In this document: piece by piece, positions 1 to 8,723 of the stretch
Numbering within the stretch: position 1 is the first letter of the stretch
Layout: each line of letters begins with the position of its first letter
Assembly (NCBI GenBank): GCA_029551925.1
Contig: JAKPEO010000051.1
Span: 1 to 27,641, forward strand
DNA from: a bacterium
GTDB taxonomy: Bacteria > JAGOBX01
DNA: 27,641 nt
Reading direction: 5' to 3'
Notes under the pieces: generated by a model
Databases searched by the model: none
What the model was told of the DNA's origin: nothing
The model's input: only the letters and a program-made list of their open reading frames with translations
Translations under genes and position numbers: made by a program

Positions 1-54
1 TCCTTAATTTTTTTTAAAACAATTTTATGATTACATTCATCAAATAAAAAAAAA

Positions 55-82
55 TTGATTTTTTTTTATATTGTTTTATAAT
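55..82 (+). promoter_or_regulatory. Sigma-70-type promoter of the voltage-sensor gene, probably giving a near-leaderless mRNA
   Basis: TTGATT at 55-60 and a perfect TATAAT at 77-82 are separated by 16 bases. Only 10 bases lie between the -10 box and the ATG at 93, so transcription would start within a few bases of the start codon, and there is no Shine-Dalgarno sequence. The promoter of the epimerase gene at 12269 has the same boxes and the same spacing. The positions are seen directly; leaderless initiation is an inference. Confidence 0.55.
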
Positions 83-92
83 TTGGTAAATT

Positions 93-935
93 ATGAAAAA
101 AATATTATTTAGTATTTGGAATTTCATTATCTCAATAGTGGTAATATTAGCGGTTATTTTAATGTTGCGGTATTACTTCGAAGTTACTCCTGCAAAAATT
201 CAAATGCTCGAAAAATATCAATTATTTATAACTATATTATTCATTTTTGATGTTATAATAAGATTATCTGTTTTAAAAATTGAATACTTGAAAAGTTCGG
301 ATTTTGTGATTGATATAATTTCTTGTATTGATATTATTAGCGCATTAAAAATATTTAGGATATTCAGATTTGCGCGGATTTTAAGATTTTTGCGAATAGT
401 TAGAATTTTGAAATTTAGTAGAATATTCGAGCAAGCAACACCTAAAATAAGAAATACATTTAATTTTACCGGATTAGCCGGATTAATAGTTATTATTAGT
501 TTAGGATTATATACCAGTAAATTTATTCGTGAAAGATTAATCAAAAGCGAAATAAATTATACTTATACTCTTTTAAAAATTAGTTTGAATAATGCGAATG
601 CGTCAACCGATAGTGAATTTTCTTATGAGAATTTTATAATGTCAATTAATAATATCAAAAATTTATTAAAAGTTGAAAAAACCGACGATGACGGAAGGAT
701 TATACAATATAATACTTTAAATTTAGCAACAGCAGATTTTGACAAGTATTTGAATGATAATTTTTTTCAAGATGATTTATTAAATATAGAATATCAAAAT
801 ATTAAAACATTAATATCAATAAAAAATCTTAATCATATAGCAAATAGAATAGAATTTTATTCTTTGATGTTTGCGATATTTTATTATGTAATTTTATTTG
901 CAATTTTTTATTTTCTGTGCAATGATGAAAAATGA
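93..935 (+). CDS. Voltage-sensor-domain membrane protein without a visible pore filter
   Basis: This 280-residue protein has the S1-S4 layout of voltage-gated cation channels. S1 is about residues 8-28 and S2 about 43-60. S2 carries F50, D53 and R57, spaced like the charge-transfer site of Kv channels (F233, E236, R240 in Kv1.2). S3 is about 70-85, with D80 at the conserved acidic position. S4 has nine basic residues at exact three-residue steps: K86, R89, R92, R95, R98, R101, R104, K107, R110. A fifth hydrophobic segment (about 126-142) and a last one (about 257-275) resemble S5 and S6. They are separated by about 110 mostly polar residues with no TVGYG-type or Nav-type filter. The protein may therefore be a voltage sensor with an unknown extracytoplasmic output domain, or a divergent channel. 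Identification of the sensor domain is strong; function is not known. It shares its promoter with the small gene 23 bases downstream. Confidence 0.75.
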   Translation: MKKILFSIWNFIISIVVILAVILMLRYYFEVTPAKIQMLEKYQLFITILFIFDVIIRLSVLKIEYLKSSDFVIDIISCIDIISALKIFRIFRFARILRFLRIVRILKFSRIFEQATPKIRNTFNFTGLAGLIVIISLGLYTSKFIRERLIKSEINYTYTLLKISLNNANASTDSEFSYENFIMSINNIKNLLKVEKTDDDGRIIQYNTLNLATADFDKYLNDNFFQDDLLNIEYQNIKTLISIKNLNHIANRIEFYSLMFAIFYYVILFAIFYFLCNDEK

Positions 936-958
936 ATTAAGGATAAAAAGATATAAAA

Positions 959-1210
959 ATGGGTTACAAAAGAAATAAAACTAAAAAAGTAATGGAAATT
1001 ATTATTTTTTTAATAATAGCTTGTGCAATTGGTTTTAGTTTTTTTTCAATGGATGAATCGCTTGATGTAGTAGAAGAAAAAGTTAATAAATTAACTGTTT
1101 CAACAGACAATAGACCGTCAGTAGCGGCCCTGAAAAAATCAATAGAAAAAATGTCAGCAGACGAAGCCGAAGACGCATATCTAAAATATCAGCAGCAATT
1201 ATCAAGATAA
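959..1210 (+). CDS. Small single-pass membrane protein, unknown function
   Basis: This 83-residue protein has a basic N-terminus (KRNKTKK), one hydrophobic helix at about residues 13-30, and a charged, probably helical tail of about 50 residues. The positive-inside rule puts the tail outside the cytoplasm. It starts 23 bases after the voltage-sensor gene, in the same direction and with no promoter or terminator between them, so the two are probably co-transcribed. A weak AAGGA lies upstream but is far from the ATG. I recognise no family. It could be an accessory subunit of the voltage-sensor protein, but that rests only on position. The gene is likely real because of the clear membrane-protein pattern and the tight linkage. 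About 200 AT-rich bases follow it with no convincing feature. Confidence 0.6.
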   Translation: MGYKRNKTKKVMEIIIFLIIACAIGFSFFSMDESLDVVEEKVNKLTVSTDNRPSVAALKKSIEKMSADEAEDAYLKYQQQLSR

Positions 1211-1416
1211 CATTTATTTTTTGTAAAAGCGTCTAATTTCAAATTTTGAGAGTATTTTATTTTTTTTTGTGCCTTTTCCCTTTTAATAACAAGATAGAAA
1301 CTTCGTATATTGCTAAAATTTGCATTTTTATATAAAAAAATAAATATTAAAGCCGCAAATAAAATAAAAAACAAAAAATTATTAATAGAAAAAAATAAGA
1401 GATTAAATTTTGTATA

Positions 1417-2244
1417 TTATTGTATTTTATGGAATGCAAATTTTTGTTTTATTTTTTTGAAAATTAATGAAATCAGATAGAAACAAACTGAAATTAATAT
1501 TATTACAGCGCCGGTTGGCAAATCGAAATTGTATGAAAAATACAGACCGCAGCATCCAAACAAAATACCAAGACAAATAGATGTGATAATTATTTTTTTT
1601 AAATCATTGAAAAAAAAACTTGCGATGCTCGGAGGAATAGTCAATAATGCAATTACAAGTATTATGCCTACTGCTTTTATAGATAAAATAATGGCGATAG
1701 TAATAAAAATAGTCATAGCGAAATTTATATTTTGTACTGGTAATTTCAAGACAACAGCAAAATCATTATCAAAAGCAATAGCGCGCAAAACATTAAAATA
1801 AACGACAAAGAATATTAGCAATATTATATTTAAAAGCGCAATATGTATTAATTCGTTTTGCGTTATTAATAAAATATTTCCGAATAAATAACTAAATAAA
1901 TCAGTTGAGTAGCCGGGGGTAAGATATATAAATATTATGCCGATTGCCATACCAGAAGCAAGCATAATTCCGATAATACTATCACGGCGTTCTTTTATAT
2001 AACGGATAATTAATTCTAAAATTATCATCGCTAATATTCCGAATACAAATGCTCCGGCAAATATATTAAAGCCAAAATAATGAGCGATACCAATCCCGCC
2101 AAAAACAGTATGAGCAATAGCATCGCTAATAAAAACCATTCTTCTCACAACAATGTAAGAACCGATAATACCGCAAGTAATGCTTAATAATATAACTGCG
2201 ATTATAGAATTTCGTATAAATTCAAATTGGAATATTTCGGGCAT
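1417..2244 (-). CDS. znuB: Metal ABC transporter permease, ZnuB type
   Basis: This 275-residue, very hydrophobic protein of the ABC-3 (ZnuB/MntB/TroC) family forms the membrane channel of a divalent-metal importer. The diagnostic early segment SDAIAHTVFGGIGIAHYFG (about residues 40-58) matches the conserved family motif, and about eight membrane helices can be read. Length is normal. Its ATG overlaps the stop of the ATPase gene by one base (TAATG), so the two are translationally coupled. It is the last gene of a znuA-znuC-znuB operon. Zinc is the best guess for the substrate, from the histidine-rich binding protein; manganese or iron cannot be excluded. I see no terminator after it. Confidence 0.88.
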   Translation of the reverse strand: MPEIFQFEFIRNSIIAVILLSITCGIIGSYIVVRRMVFISDAIAHTVFGGIGIAHYFGFNIFAGAFVFGILAMIILELIIRYIKERRDSIIGIMLASGMAIGIIFIYLTPGYSTDLFSYLFGNILLITQNELIHIALLNIILLIFFVVYFNVLRAIAFDNDFAVVLKLPVQNINFAMTIFITIAIILSIKAVGIILVIALLTIPPSIASFFFNDLKKIIITSICLGILFGCCGLYFSYNFDLPTGAVIILISVCFYLISLIFKKIKQKFAFHKIQ

Positions 2245-2999
2245 TAATGATCACCTAATACTCGATGCGGTAGATTGCCGTGAGCAATTAAATCTACCGG
2301 GCAATGATATGCGTTTTGTAGCATTTCACCTGTTATTTTACCAGAATGATGATAAAATAATTTTTTATTTAGACAGCATACTTTCGATACATACCCGGAT
2401 ATAATGCCGATGTCGTGAGTTACTAAAATTATTGTTTTTTTAGAATTCAATTCTTTTAAGAAATCGTAAATACAATTTTCAATATGCGCATCTAATTCTG
2501 CTGTCGGCTCGTCTAAAAGCAAAATATCAGATTCAGTAGCAAGCGCGCGGCAGATAAACACTCGTTTTTTTTGACCGCCAGATAATTCGGATATATGTTT
2601 ATTTTTCCAATCAAGCAACCCAAATTTTTTTAATAATTCTTCGGCGATTTCGAAATCGTTTTTTGAATAAAAAAAATTGAAATTTTTTTTGAATTTCAAG
2701 CGGCCTGATAATATCACATCAATAACGCTTATCGGAAATTGCCAATCGAATTTATTTTCTTGCGGCACATATCCGAATAAATTTCTGCTTTCATTTGGAC
2801 GTTTGCCATAAATTTTTATGCTGCCGGTTTTTATTTGCAATAATCCGAGCAGCGCTTTTAAAAGCGTGCTTTTACCGCCACCGTTCGGTCCGAGTATAGC
2901 AATAAAATCTTTTTCATAAATGTCTAAATTGATATTTTCTAATACGAGATTATCATCATAAGCGACATACAAATTTTTAATTTCTATTATTTTGTTCAT
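2244..2999 (-). CDS. znuC: Metal ABC transporter ATPase, ZnuC type
   Basis: This 251-residue ABC ATPase powers the importer formed with the neighbouring permease and binding protein. It has Walker A GPNGGGKST (residues 38-46), a Q-loop with the metal-importer-typical VPQENKFDWQFPISV segment (78-92), the signature LSGGQ (139-143), Walker B ILLLDEPTAELD (159-170) and a switch histidine in VTHD. The second glycine of Walker A replaces the more usual alanine, a common harmless variation. The start overlaps the stop of znuA in an ATGA, and its own stop overlaps the start of znuB. The family call is certain; the metal is inferred from znuA. Confidence 0.92.
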   Translation of the reverse strand: MNKIIEIKNLYVAYDDNLVLENINLDIYEKDFIAILGPNGGGKSTLLKALLGLLQIKTGSIKIYGKRPNESRNLFGYVPQENKFDWQFPISVIDVILSGRLKFKKNFNFFYSKNDFEIAEELLKKFGLLDWKNKHISELSGGQKKRVFICRALATESDILLLDEPTAELDAHIENCIYDFLKELNSKKTIILVTHDIGIISGYVSKVCCLNKKLFYHHSGKITGEMLQNAYHCPVDLIAHGNLPHRVLGDH

Positions 3000-3874
3000 T
3001 TTAGAGTTTCAGCAAAAATAGCGGTTATTTTTTTTAGATTGTTAATATAATCTTTTGAAAGTTCATTAATTAATTCTACTCTTCCGTCGATTTCTTTGGC
3101 AATAAGTTCAGCGCTTTTTTTATTAAAGTTTTCCGATGCTAATACAATTTTTATATTATTTTTTTTAGCGGTATTGATTATTTGTTTTAATTGTTTTGGC
3201 GTGGGTTCTTTACCGTCGATTTCTATCGCTAATTGCGTTAGATTGAATTCATTAGCGAAATAACCAAACGACGGATGAAATATCAAAAATTTTCGGTTTT
3301 TAACATTTTTTAATTTTTCTTGCGTTTGATTTTTTATATTATTGAGTTCGCCAATTAACTGTTCAAAATTTGAACGGTAGTATTCTGAATTATCAGTGTC
3401 AATAGAAATCAACGCGTCGCGGATATTAGCGCTCATTATAATAGCGTTTGCGATAGAGAGCCAAATATGCGGGTCATTGTTTGAATGATGATGTTGGTTT
3501 TTTTCTTTTTTATCGTGATTATGCGCGTGTTTTTGCATTTTTAATAATTTTATGCCTCTGCTGGCATCTGCAATTTTCATTGATTTATTAGTATTAAAAA
3601 TTTTATCGAGCCATATTAATTCAAATTCAATGCCGCTTCCTAATTTTATATACATATCCGCTTTGTTTAATTCTGTAATTTGCGCGGGCAGCGGTTCAAA
3701 TGTATGAGGATTGTCGCCTTCACGCAGCATTGTAAAAACTTTGACTTTTTCGCGGCCGATATTTTCAATTAAAAATGCGAGCGGCTGAATAGAAGTAAAA
3801 ATTTTTTTTTGAGCAAATAGTGAATTAACAAAAAATAATAAAATTACACACAACAAAAAGAATATTTTTTTCAT
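2996..3874 (-). CDS. znuA: Zinc-type solute-binding protein, ZnuA
   Basis: This 292-residue periplasmic metal-binding protein of cluster A-I has a signal peptide at residues 1-21, with probable cleavage after LFA. Likely metal ligands are H57 (DNPHTFEP), H136 (DPHIWLS) and H200 (FHPSFGYFA). Between the first two is a histidine-rich loop (residues 116-130), typical of zinc rather than manganese proteins. Length is normal. It is the first gene of the znuACB operon and diverges from purH across about 195 very AT-rich bases. The start has no clear Shine-Dalgarno sequence, only an A-rich leader. A Zur site would be expected upstream, but I could not identify one with confidence. Confidence 0.9.
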   Translation of the reverse strand: MKKIFFLLCVILLFFVNSLFAQKKIFTSIQPLAFLIENIGREKVKVFTMLREGDNPHTFEPLPAQITELNKADMYIKLGSGIEFELIWLDKIFNTNKSMKIADASRGIKLLKMQKHAHNHDKKEKNQHHHSNNDPHIWLSIANAIIMSANIRDALISIDTDNSEYYRSNFEQLIGELNNIKNQTQEKLKNVKNRKFLIFHPSFGYFANEFNLTQLAIEIDGKEPTPKQLKQIINTAKKNNIKIVLASENFNKKSAELIAKEIDGRVELINELSKDYINNLKKITAIFAETLK

Positions 3875-3908
3875 TTTTTATTTATTTTCATTAATATTTT
3901 TTTTGATA

Positions 3909-3914
3909 ATTATA
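3909..3914 (-). promoter_or_regulatory. Possible -10 box for the znuACB operon
   Basis: A perfect TATAAT reads on the minus strand 34 bases upstream of the znuA ATG. No acceptable -35 box lies at the right distance, so this is weak in so AT-rich a stretch. Confidence 0.28.
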
Positions 3915-4009
3915 GAATTTTAAAAGTTATTTCTTTTTATATATTTTTTTTAAAAAAAATCAATAAAAAGTTTTAGAAAAAAAACTTAATTTTATAATAA
4001 AAAAATTAA

Positions 4010-4036
4010 TTGACAAAATTTGATGTTGATTATAAG
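4010..4036 (+). promoter_or_regulatory. Probable purH promoter
   Basis: A perfect TTGACA (4010-4015) is followed after 15 bases by TATAAG (4031-4036). The spacer is short. Transcription would begin near 4043, downstream of the TTG at 4020 and the ATG at 4023 and upstream of the ATG at 4071, which supports the later start for purH. Confidence 0.4.
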
Positions 4037-4070
4037 TTATCAAAAATATTTTATTGTTTATATAAAAATT

Positions 4071-5597
4071 ATGAAAAAATATGCATTGATAAGTGTATCT
4101 AATAAAACTAATCTTTTAAATTTAGTATCTACATTGGCTCAGTATAATTATACTATTATTGCGACAAGCGGCACGGAAAAATTTTTAAAAATTAATAATT
4201 ATGAATGCGTCGGAGTAGCTGAATTTAATGATTTTCCTGAAATATTGAATGGCAGAGTAAAAACATTACACCCTAAAATTTTTGCCGGATTGCTCGCAGA
4301 TAGAAATGATACCGAACATTTAAAAGAATTAGAAAAGTATAATATTCCACTTATAGATTTGTTGGTTTGTAATTTATACGATTTTGAAAATTTTATTAAT
4401 AACAATAAAGATGGTTCATTATCTCAAATAATAGAAAATATCGATATTGGCGGAGTTGGACTAATTCGCGCAGCTGCAAAAAATTTTGAAAATGTTGTGG
4501 TTTTATCTAATCCTGAGCAATACAAGGAATTTACTATAAAATTAAAAAATAATGATATTGACTTATCATTTCGTAAAAAATTAGCAATACAGGCATTTCA
4601 ATTAATATCTTGTTATGACTTTGTAATTTCAAATTATCTTCGCGGAAAAATTATAGATTCTAATATTGTCAATTTTACAGAAACAATAACAGATTTATCG
4701 TATGGCGAAAATCCGCATCAGTCAGCGTTTTTAATAAATACTGTTTATGATAAATATTCAATTCATCAATTATATGGTCCTGCCATTTCATATAATAATA
4801 TTCTTGATATAAATGCCGGATTAAGATTATTAGAAAATTTTGAAAATGATTTTTTTTGCGCTGTATTTAAGCATTCTGGTCCTTGCGGCGCGGCATTAGG
4901 CGTTAATATGAGCGAAGCGTATATAAAGGCAAATAAATCTGATCCTGTTTCTGCTTATGGCGGCGTAGTTGTTTTTAATAATATCGTTGACGCTGAAACC
5001 GCAAGATTCGTTATTAAAAATTTTACAGAGGTTGTTTTAGCGCCGGATTTTACAATTGAAGCGCAGCGGGTATTCGCAGAAAAGAAAAAAACACGTCTTA
5101 TTCTTTATTATAAAAAAAATAAAAATTATAAATTGGAATATAAATCTACTTTTGTCGGAGTGTTATTTCAAGAAACTGATTTTTTTGCTTTATCAAATGA
5201 AGTTGTTTTTAATAATGTTACTAATACTCCTGTTTCGGATAAAAAACGATTGGATATAATATTCGGACTTAAAATAGTAAAAGCGATAAAATCTAATGCT
5301 ATTGTGCTTGTTAATAATAATATGGTAATTGGCATTGGCGGCGGTCAGCCGAATCGCATTAATTCCGTGCGTTTGGCTATTCATAATGCAAAAAAATACG
5401 GGCATGATATTGACGATGCTGTTTTAATATCCGATGGTTTTTTTCCGTTCAGCGATAGTATTGAATTTATTAAGGACTATAATATAAAAACAGTTGTTCA
5501 GCCCGGCGGCTCAAAACGAGATCAAGATATTATCGATACTTGCAATAAATACAATATCTCTATGATTCTTACAGGCCGCAGACATTTTTATCATTAA
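4071..5597 (+). CDS. purH: Bifunctional AICAR formyltransferase / IMP cyclohydrolase
   Basis: PurH catalyses the last two steps of IMP synthesis. From the ATG at 4071 the protein has 508 residues and begins MKKYALISVSNKTNL, as PurH proteins do. The frame is open back to a TTG at 4020, but those 17 residues match nothing in the family and would lie before the likely transcription start. The N-terminal MGS-like cyclohydrolase domain shows FPEILNGRVKTLHPK and ENIDIGGVGLIRAAAKN. The transferase domain shows YGENPHQSA, the catalytic Lys-His pair in FKHSGPCG, DPVSAYGG, SNAIVL, SDGFFPF and the C-terminal TGRRHFYH. The usual NPCG after Lys-His is GPCG here. No other purine gene is nearby. It ends two bases from the convergent RND gene, with no terminator visible between them. 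Confidence 0.95.
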   Translation: MKKYALISVSNKTNLLNLVSTLAQYNYTIIATSGTEKFLKINNYECVGVAEFNDFPEILNGRVKTLHPKIFAGLLADRNDTEHLKELEKYNIPLIDLLVCNLYDFENFINNNKDGSLSQIIENIDIGGVGLIRAAAKNFENVVVLSNPEQYKEFTIKLKNNDIDLSFRKKLAIQAFQLISCYDFVISNYLRGKIIDSNIVNFTETITDLSYGENPHQSAFLINTVYDKYSIHQLYGPAISYNNILDINAGLRLLENFENDFFCAVFKHSGPCGAALGVNMSEAYIKANKSDPVSAYGGVVVFNNIVDAETARFVIKNFTEVVLAPDFTIEAQRVFAEKKKTRLILYYKKNKNYKLEYKSTFVGVLFQETDFFALSNEVVFNNVTNTPVSDKKRLDIIFGLKIVKAIKSNAIVLVNNNMVIGIGGGQPNRINSVRLAIHNAKKYGHDIDDAVLISDGFFPFSDSIEFIKDYNIKTVVQPGGSKRDQDIIDTCNKYNISMILTGRRHFYH

Positions 5598-5599
5598 GT

Positions 5600-8500
5600 T
5601 TATTTATTATTTTTATTTTTTTGTGATTTAACAGTTAAATTTACCACTAATGGTATAACTATCATTGTTAAAATCCCTGATATTAAAATACCGCCGGTAG
5701 AAGCCATACCAATATCATTTCGCAATTCAGAGCCAATGCCTGTTCCTAATGCCAACGGTAACATACCTAGCACAGCGGCAAGCGTAATCATAATAATAGG
5801 TCTGCATTGATCAACTGCCGCTTTTGACATTGCTGCGCCTTTTGGCAGCCCTTTTTGCAATAAATTATTGTATTCGCTAATAATTAAAATTGCATTATTA
5901 ACAACAATGCCAATTAACATAACTATCGACATACTAACAAAAATTGAAATGCTTAATCCTGCAAATTTTAGCGCTAAATATACGCCAGGTAATGTAAGGG
6001 GTAAAGTCAACATAATAATAAATGGCTGTTTATAAGATTCTAATATTGCGGCAAGAGTTAAAACCAATAACACAACAGCGATAATAAACGCTTCGCCAAT
6101 AGATTTTTGACCTTCTTCCATTCGTTCATACATACCTGTAAAATTAAAATTATATTCTGCTGTTAAATTTAATTTTTGTTTTATTATTTCGCTTATTTTT
6201 ATAGCGGCAATTCCTAATGGCAAATCAGGATTCAAATTTGCATATAATTTCGAGATGCGCTGTTTGTTTTTACGAGTAATTTGTATAGGCGTAATAGTTT
6301 CATTAATATCAGCCACATTTTCAAGTGTAATAGATTTGCCGTCTCTTCCTGGTAATAAAAAATTTTGGATTTGTTCTTTGCCTAATTTTTCAGATAATTT
6401 TACATTAATATCATAACTTCTATCGCCGCGTTTAAATGCCGCAGCTGTGATACCTTCAATATTTGCCCGCAATATATATCCTAAATTAATAGCGGCAAAT
6501 CTCAAATCAGAAAGAACCGCGCGTTTCGGCGTTATGCGCAATTTTATTTTACCGGGCCGAGTAGAAATATCGACATCTTTAATTCCTTTTGTCATAGATA
6601 ATTCATTTTTTAATAATACGGCAAATTCATCTAATTTTTCTAATGACGGTCCGGCAAATTCCAATTCTAAATCAGATGTTACTCCGCCAACAGGCGAAGG
6701 AGTATTGATGCTTATGAAACAGTCAGTTATATTTTGCAATTTTGGTCTGATAATATTTTGAATGTCATTAAGCGTTAATTTTCGTTTATCTTTATCAGTT
6801 AAAATCAAAACAATTTGCGCTAAATACACGCCTTCTGATGATTGACCGATTACTCCTTCGACTTTGCCGATAATAGTCATTATATTTTTTAATTCAGGCG
6901 TAGATTTTAAAATTTCTTCTATTTCTTTCACGCGTAAAGTTGTTTGATCTATATTATAATAAGTTGGGAACTCTAATTTAACTATCATCTGCGCCATATC
7001 TGTTTTAGCGACAAAATCAAAACCGAGTTCCGGAAATTTTTTGATTGAATACAAAAAGAAAATTAAAATTAACAACAAAATAATAATTGTAATGGATTTT
7101 CTGCGGATAGTCCAGACAAGAAAAATACGATATTGTCTTAAAAATTTTTCAAACGCTTTATTCCAAAATTTTTCTAATTGCGCGATAATAAAATTTTGTT
7201 TTGCGTCTTTTTTTAAAAGCAGCATTGCTAAAATGGGAGTAAGAGTAAATGATATAAACAGCGAAATTATTGTCATAATCAACATTGTTAAAGCTAATGG
7301 TCTAAGAAATAGCCCGACCATACTGCTGAGCATTGCGATTGGAAATAACACGACTAAATTAGTGCCCGCGCTTGCTATTACTGCTATTGCCACTTCTGCG
7401 GTAGCTTCGAGCGCTGATTTTTTAGCGTCGCCAGTTTCATTAAATTTTGTGATAATCGCTTCAAGCACGACAATTGAATTTGTAACTAATATACCGACAG
7501 ACATACCAATAGCAAGTAAAGTTGAGATATTCAATGTGAAATTCAGCAATTGCATAAAGAATAGTCCGATAATAATTGTGAGCGGCATTGTGATTGCTAC
7601 GATTATTAATGACCGCAAATTATACAAAAATAAAAATAAAATTGCGGCAGTAAGTAAAATTCCTTGAAATACATTAAGCCAAGCATCTTTAACTGTAGCT
7701 TCAATATAATTCCCGTCGTCCTGAGCCCAGATTAATTCCATACCTTGCGGCAATTGTTGAGATAATTTATTATACATTTCTTTTACTTTTTTGACGATTT
7801 TTACAGCGTTTCCATCGGATTTTTTTACAATGCGCATAATGATTGCTTGATTGCCATTAATATAAGCGCGCTGCCGTTCTTCGCCTGATTTTAATTTTAC
7901 GGTCGCCACATCGCGCAAATAGCAGCGCTGTCCTAAATTATTAGCGATTTCTAAATTGCCGAGTTCTTCGATTTCGTCAAAGTCGCCTTTAAATTCTATT
8001 GAATATTCTAATAAATTATCTTTTATTCTGCCTGACGGTATTGTGCGAATATTTGATTTTATTACATTGACTATATCTAAACTCGTCAGTCCGCGCGCTG
8101 CTAATTTCTCGCGGTCTAATAATATTTGCGCTTCTAATTTTTGACCACCTAATAATGATACATCAGCCACTCCTTCGATAGTAGAAAATTTATCGCGTAA
8201 AATATTATCAGCGTAATCGTATAATTCTTCAATCGGTTTTGCGCCGGTTAACGCAATATTAATTATTGGTTTTGCATTAACATCGAATTTGATGATTTTA
8301 GGATCTTCCACGCCTTCTGGAAATTCATTTTTTATCATATCAATTTTTTCGCGCACATCAGTCGCCGCTAAATCTACATCTGTTCCTAATTCAAATTCTA
8401 ATCGAGTATTCACCACATTTTCCATACAAGAAGAAGTGATATGTTTTAATCCGGCAATAGACGAAACTTGATTCTCTATTTTTTTTGCGACATCAACTTC

Positions 8501-8677
8501 TAATTGCTCTGGACTCGCGCCGGGATAAATTGTGACAACTGTTATATACGGCACATCAATTTTAGGAAATAATTCAACGCCTAATTTTCGATATGCGTTT
8601 ATTCCTAATAAGGTTAAACCGATTATTAAACATAACATCGCGATTGGACGCTTAATTGATGCGTTTGATAAAAACAT
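5600..8677 (-). CDS. RND efflux pump inner-membrane subunit (HAE1 type), lacking canonical proton-relay residues
   Basis: This 1025-residue AcrB/MexB-like permease has the usual length and domain order: TM1 after a short N-terminus (SIKRPIAMLCLIIGL), porter and docking domains, TM2-6, a second large periplasmic domain and TM8-12. The start is fixed by GGAGG at 8683-8687, five bases before the ATG. In TM4 the Asp-Asp pair of AcrB (D407, D408) is replaced by T399-N400 (GILVTNSIVVLE). In TM10 the conserved lysine (K940) is N927 (GIVVNNAIL). Energy coupling therefore differs from the textbook H+ relay, although the surrounding sequence is well conserved. It is the last gene of the tetR-tolC-adaptor-RND operon. 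The substrate is unknown; drugs or lipophilic compounds are typical of the family. Confidence 0.93.
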   Translation of the reverse strand: MFLSNASIKRPIAMLCLIIGLTLLGINAYRKLGVELFPKIDVPYITVVTIYPGASPEQLEVDVAKKIENQVSSIAGLKHITSSCMENVVNTRLEFELGTDVDLAATDVREKIDMIKNEFPEGVEDPKIIKFDVNAKPIINIALTGAKPIEELYDYADNILRDKFSTIEGVADVSLLGGQKLEAQILLDREKLAARGLTSLDIVNVIKSNIRTIPSGRIKDNLLEYSIEFKGDFDEIEELGNLEIANNLGQRCYLRDVATVKLKSGEERQRAYINGNQAIIMRIVKKSDGNAVKIVKKVKEMYNKLSQQLPQGMELIWAQDDGNYIEATVKDAWLNVFQGILLTAAILFLFLYNLRSLIIVAITMPLTIIIGLFFMQLLNFTLNISTLLAIGMSVGILVTNSIVVLEAIITKFNETGDAKKSALEATAEVAIAVIASAGTNLVVLFPIAMLSSMVGLFLRPLALTMLIMTIISLFISFTLTPILAMLLLKKDAKQNFIIAQLEKFWNKAFEKFLRQYRIFLVWTIRRKSITIIILLLILIFFLYSIKKFPELGFDFVAKTDMAQMIVKLEFPTYYNIDQTTLRVKEIEEILKSTPELKNIMTIIGKVEGVIGQSSEGVYLAQIVLILTDKDKRKLTLNDIQNIIRPKLQNITDCFISINTPSPVGGVTSDLELEFAGPSLEKLDEFAVLLKNELSMTKGIKDVDISTRPGKIKLRITPKRAVLSDLRFAAINLGYILRANIEGITAAAFKRGDRSYDINVKLSEKLGKEQIQNFLLPGRDGKSITLENVADINETITPIQITRKNKQRISKLYANLNPDLPLGIAAIKISEIIKQKLNLTAEYNFNFTGMYERMEEGQKSIGEAFIIAVVLLVLTLAAILESYKQPFIIMLTLPLTLPGVYLALKFAGLSISIFVSMSIVMLIGIVVNNAILIISEYNNLLQKGLPKGAAMSKAAVDQCRPIIMITLAAVLGMLPLALGTGIGSELRNDIGMASTGGILISGILTMIVIPLVVNLTVKSQKNKNNK

Positions 8678-8723
8678 ATTTGCCTCCGTGTGAGTATAAA
8701 TTTAAAGTTGTCAAAATTCGCAA

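Noticed and set aside
1189-1374. A 61-residue minus-strand frame between the small membrane gene and znuB
   Set aside because: Its start region is hydrophobic, but it has no ribosome binding site or promoter and overlaps the end of the plus-strand gene. Composition matches AT-rich noncoding DNA.
4020-4070. Upstream extension of purH to a TTG start
   Set aside because: The extra 17 residues match no PurH N-terminus and lie at or before the likely transcription start. The ATG at 4071 begins exactly where the family does.
7041-7667. A 208-residue plus-strand frame inside the RND gene
   Set aside because: It is the antisense shadow of a highly conserved membrane protein; it has no ribosome binding site and a low-complexity Ile/Ser/Asn product.
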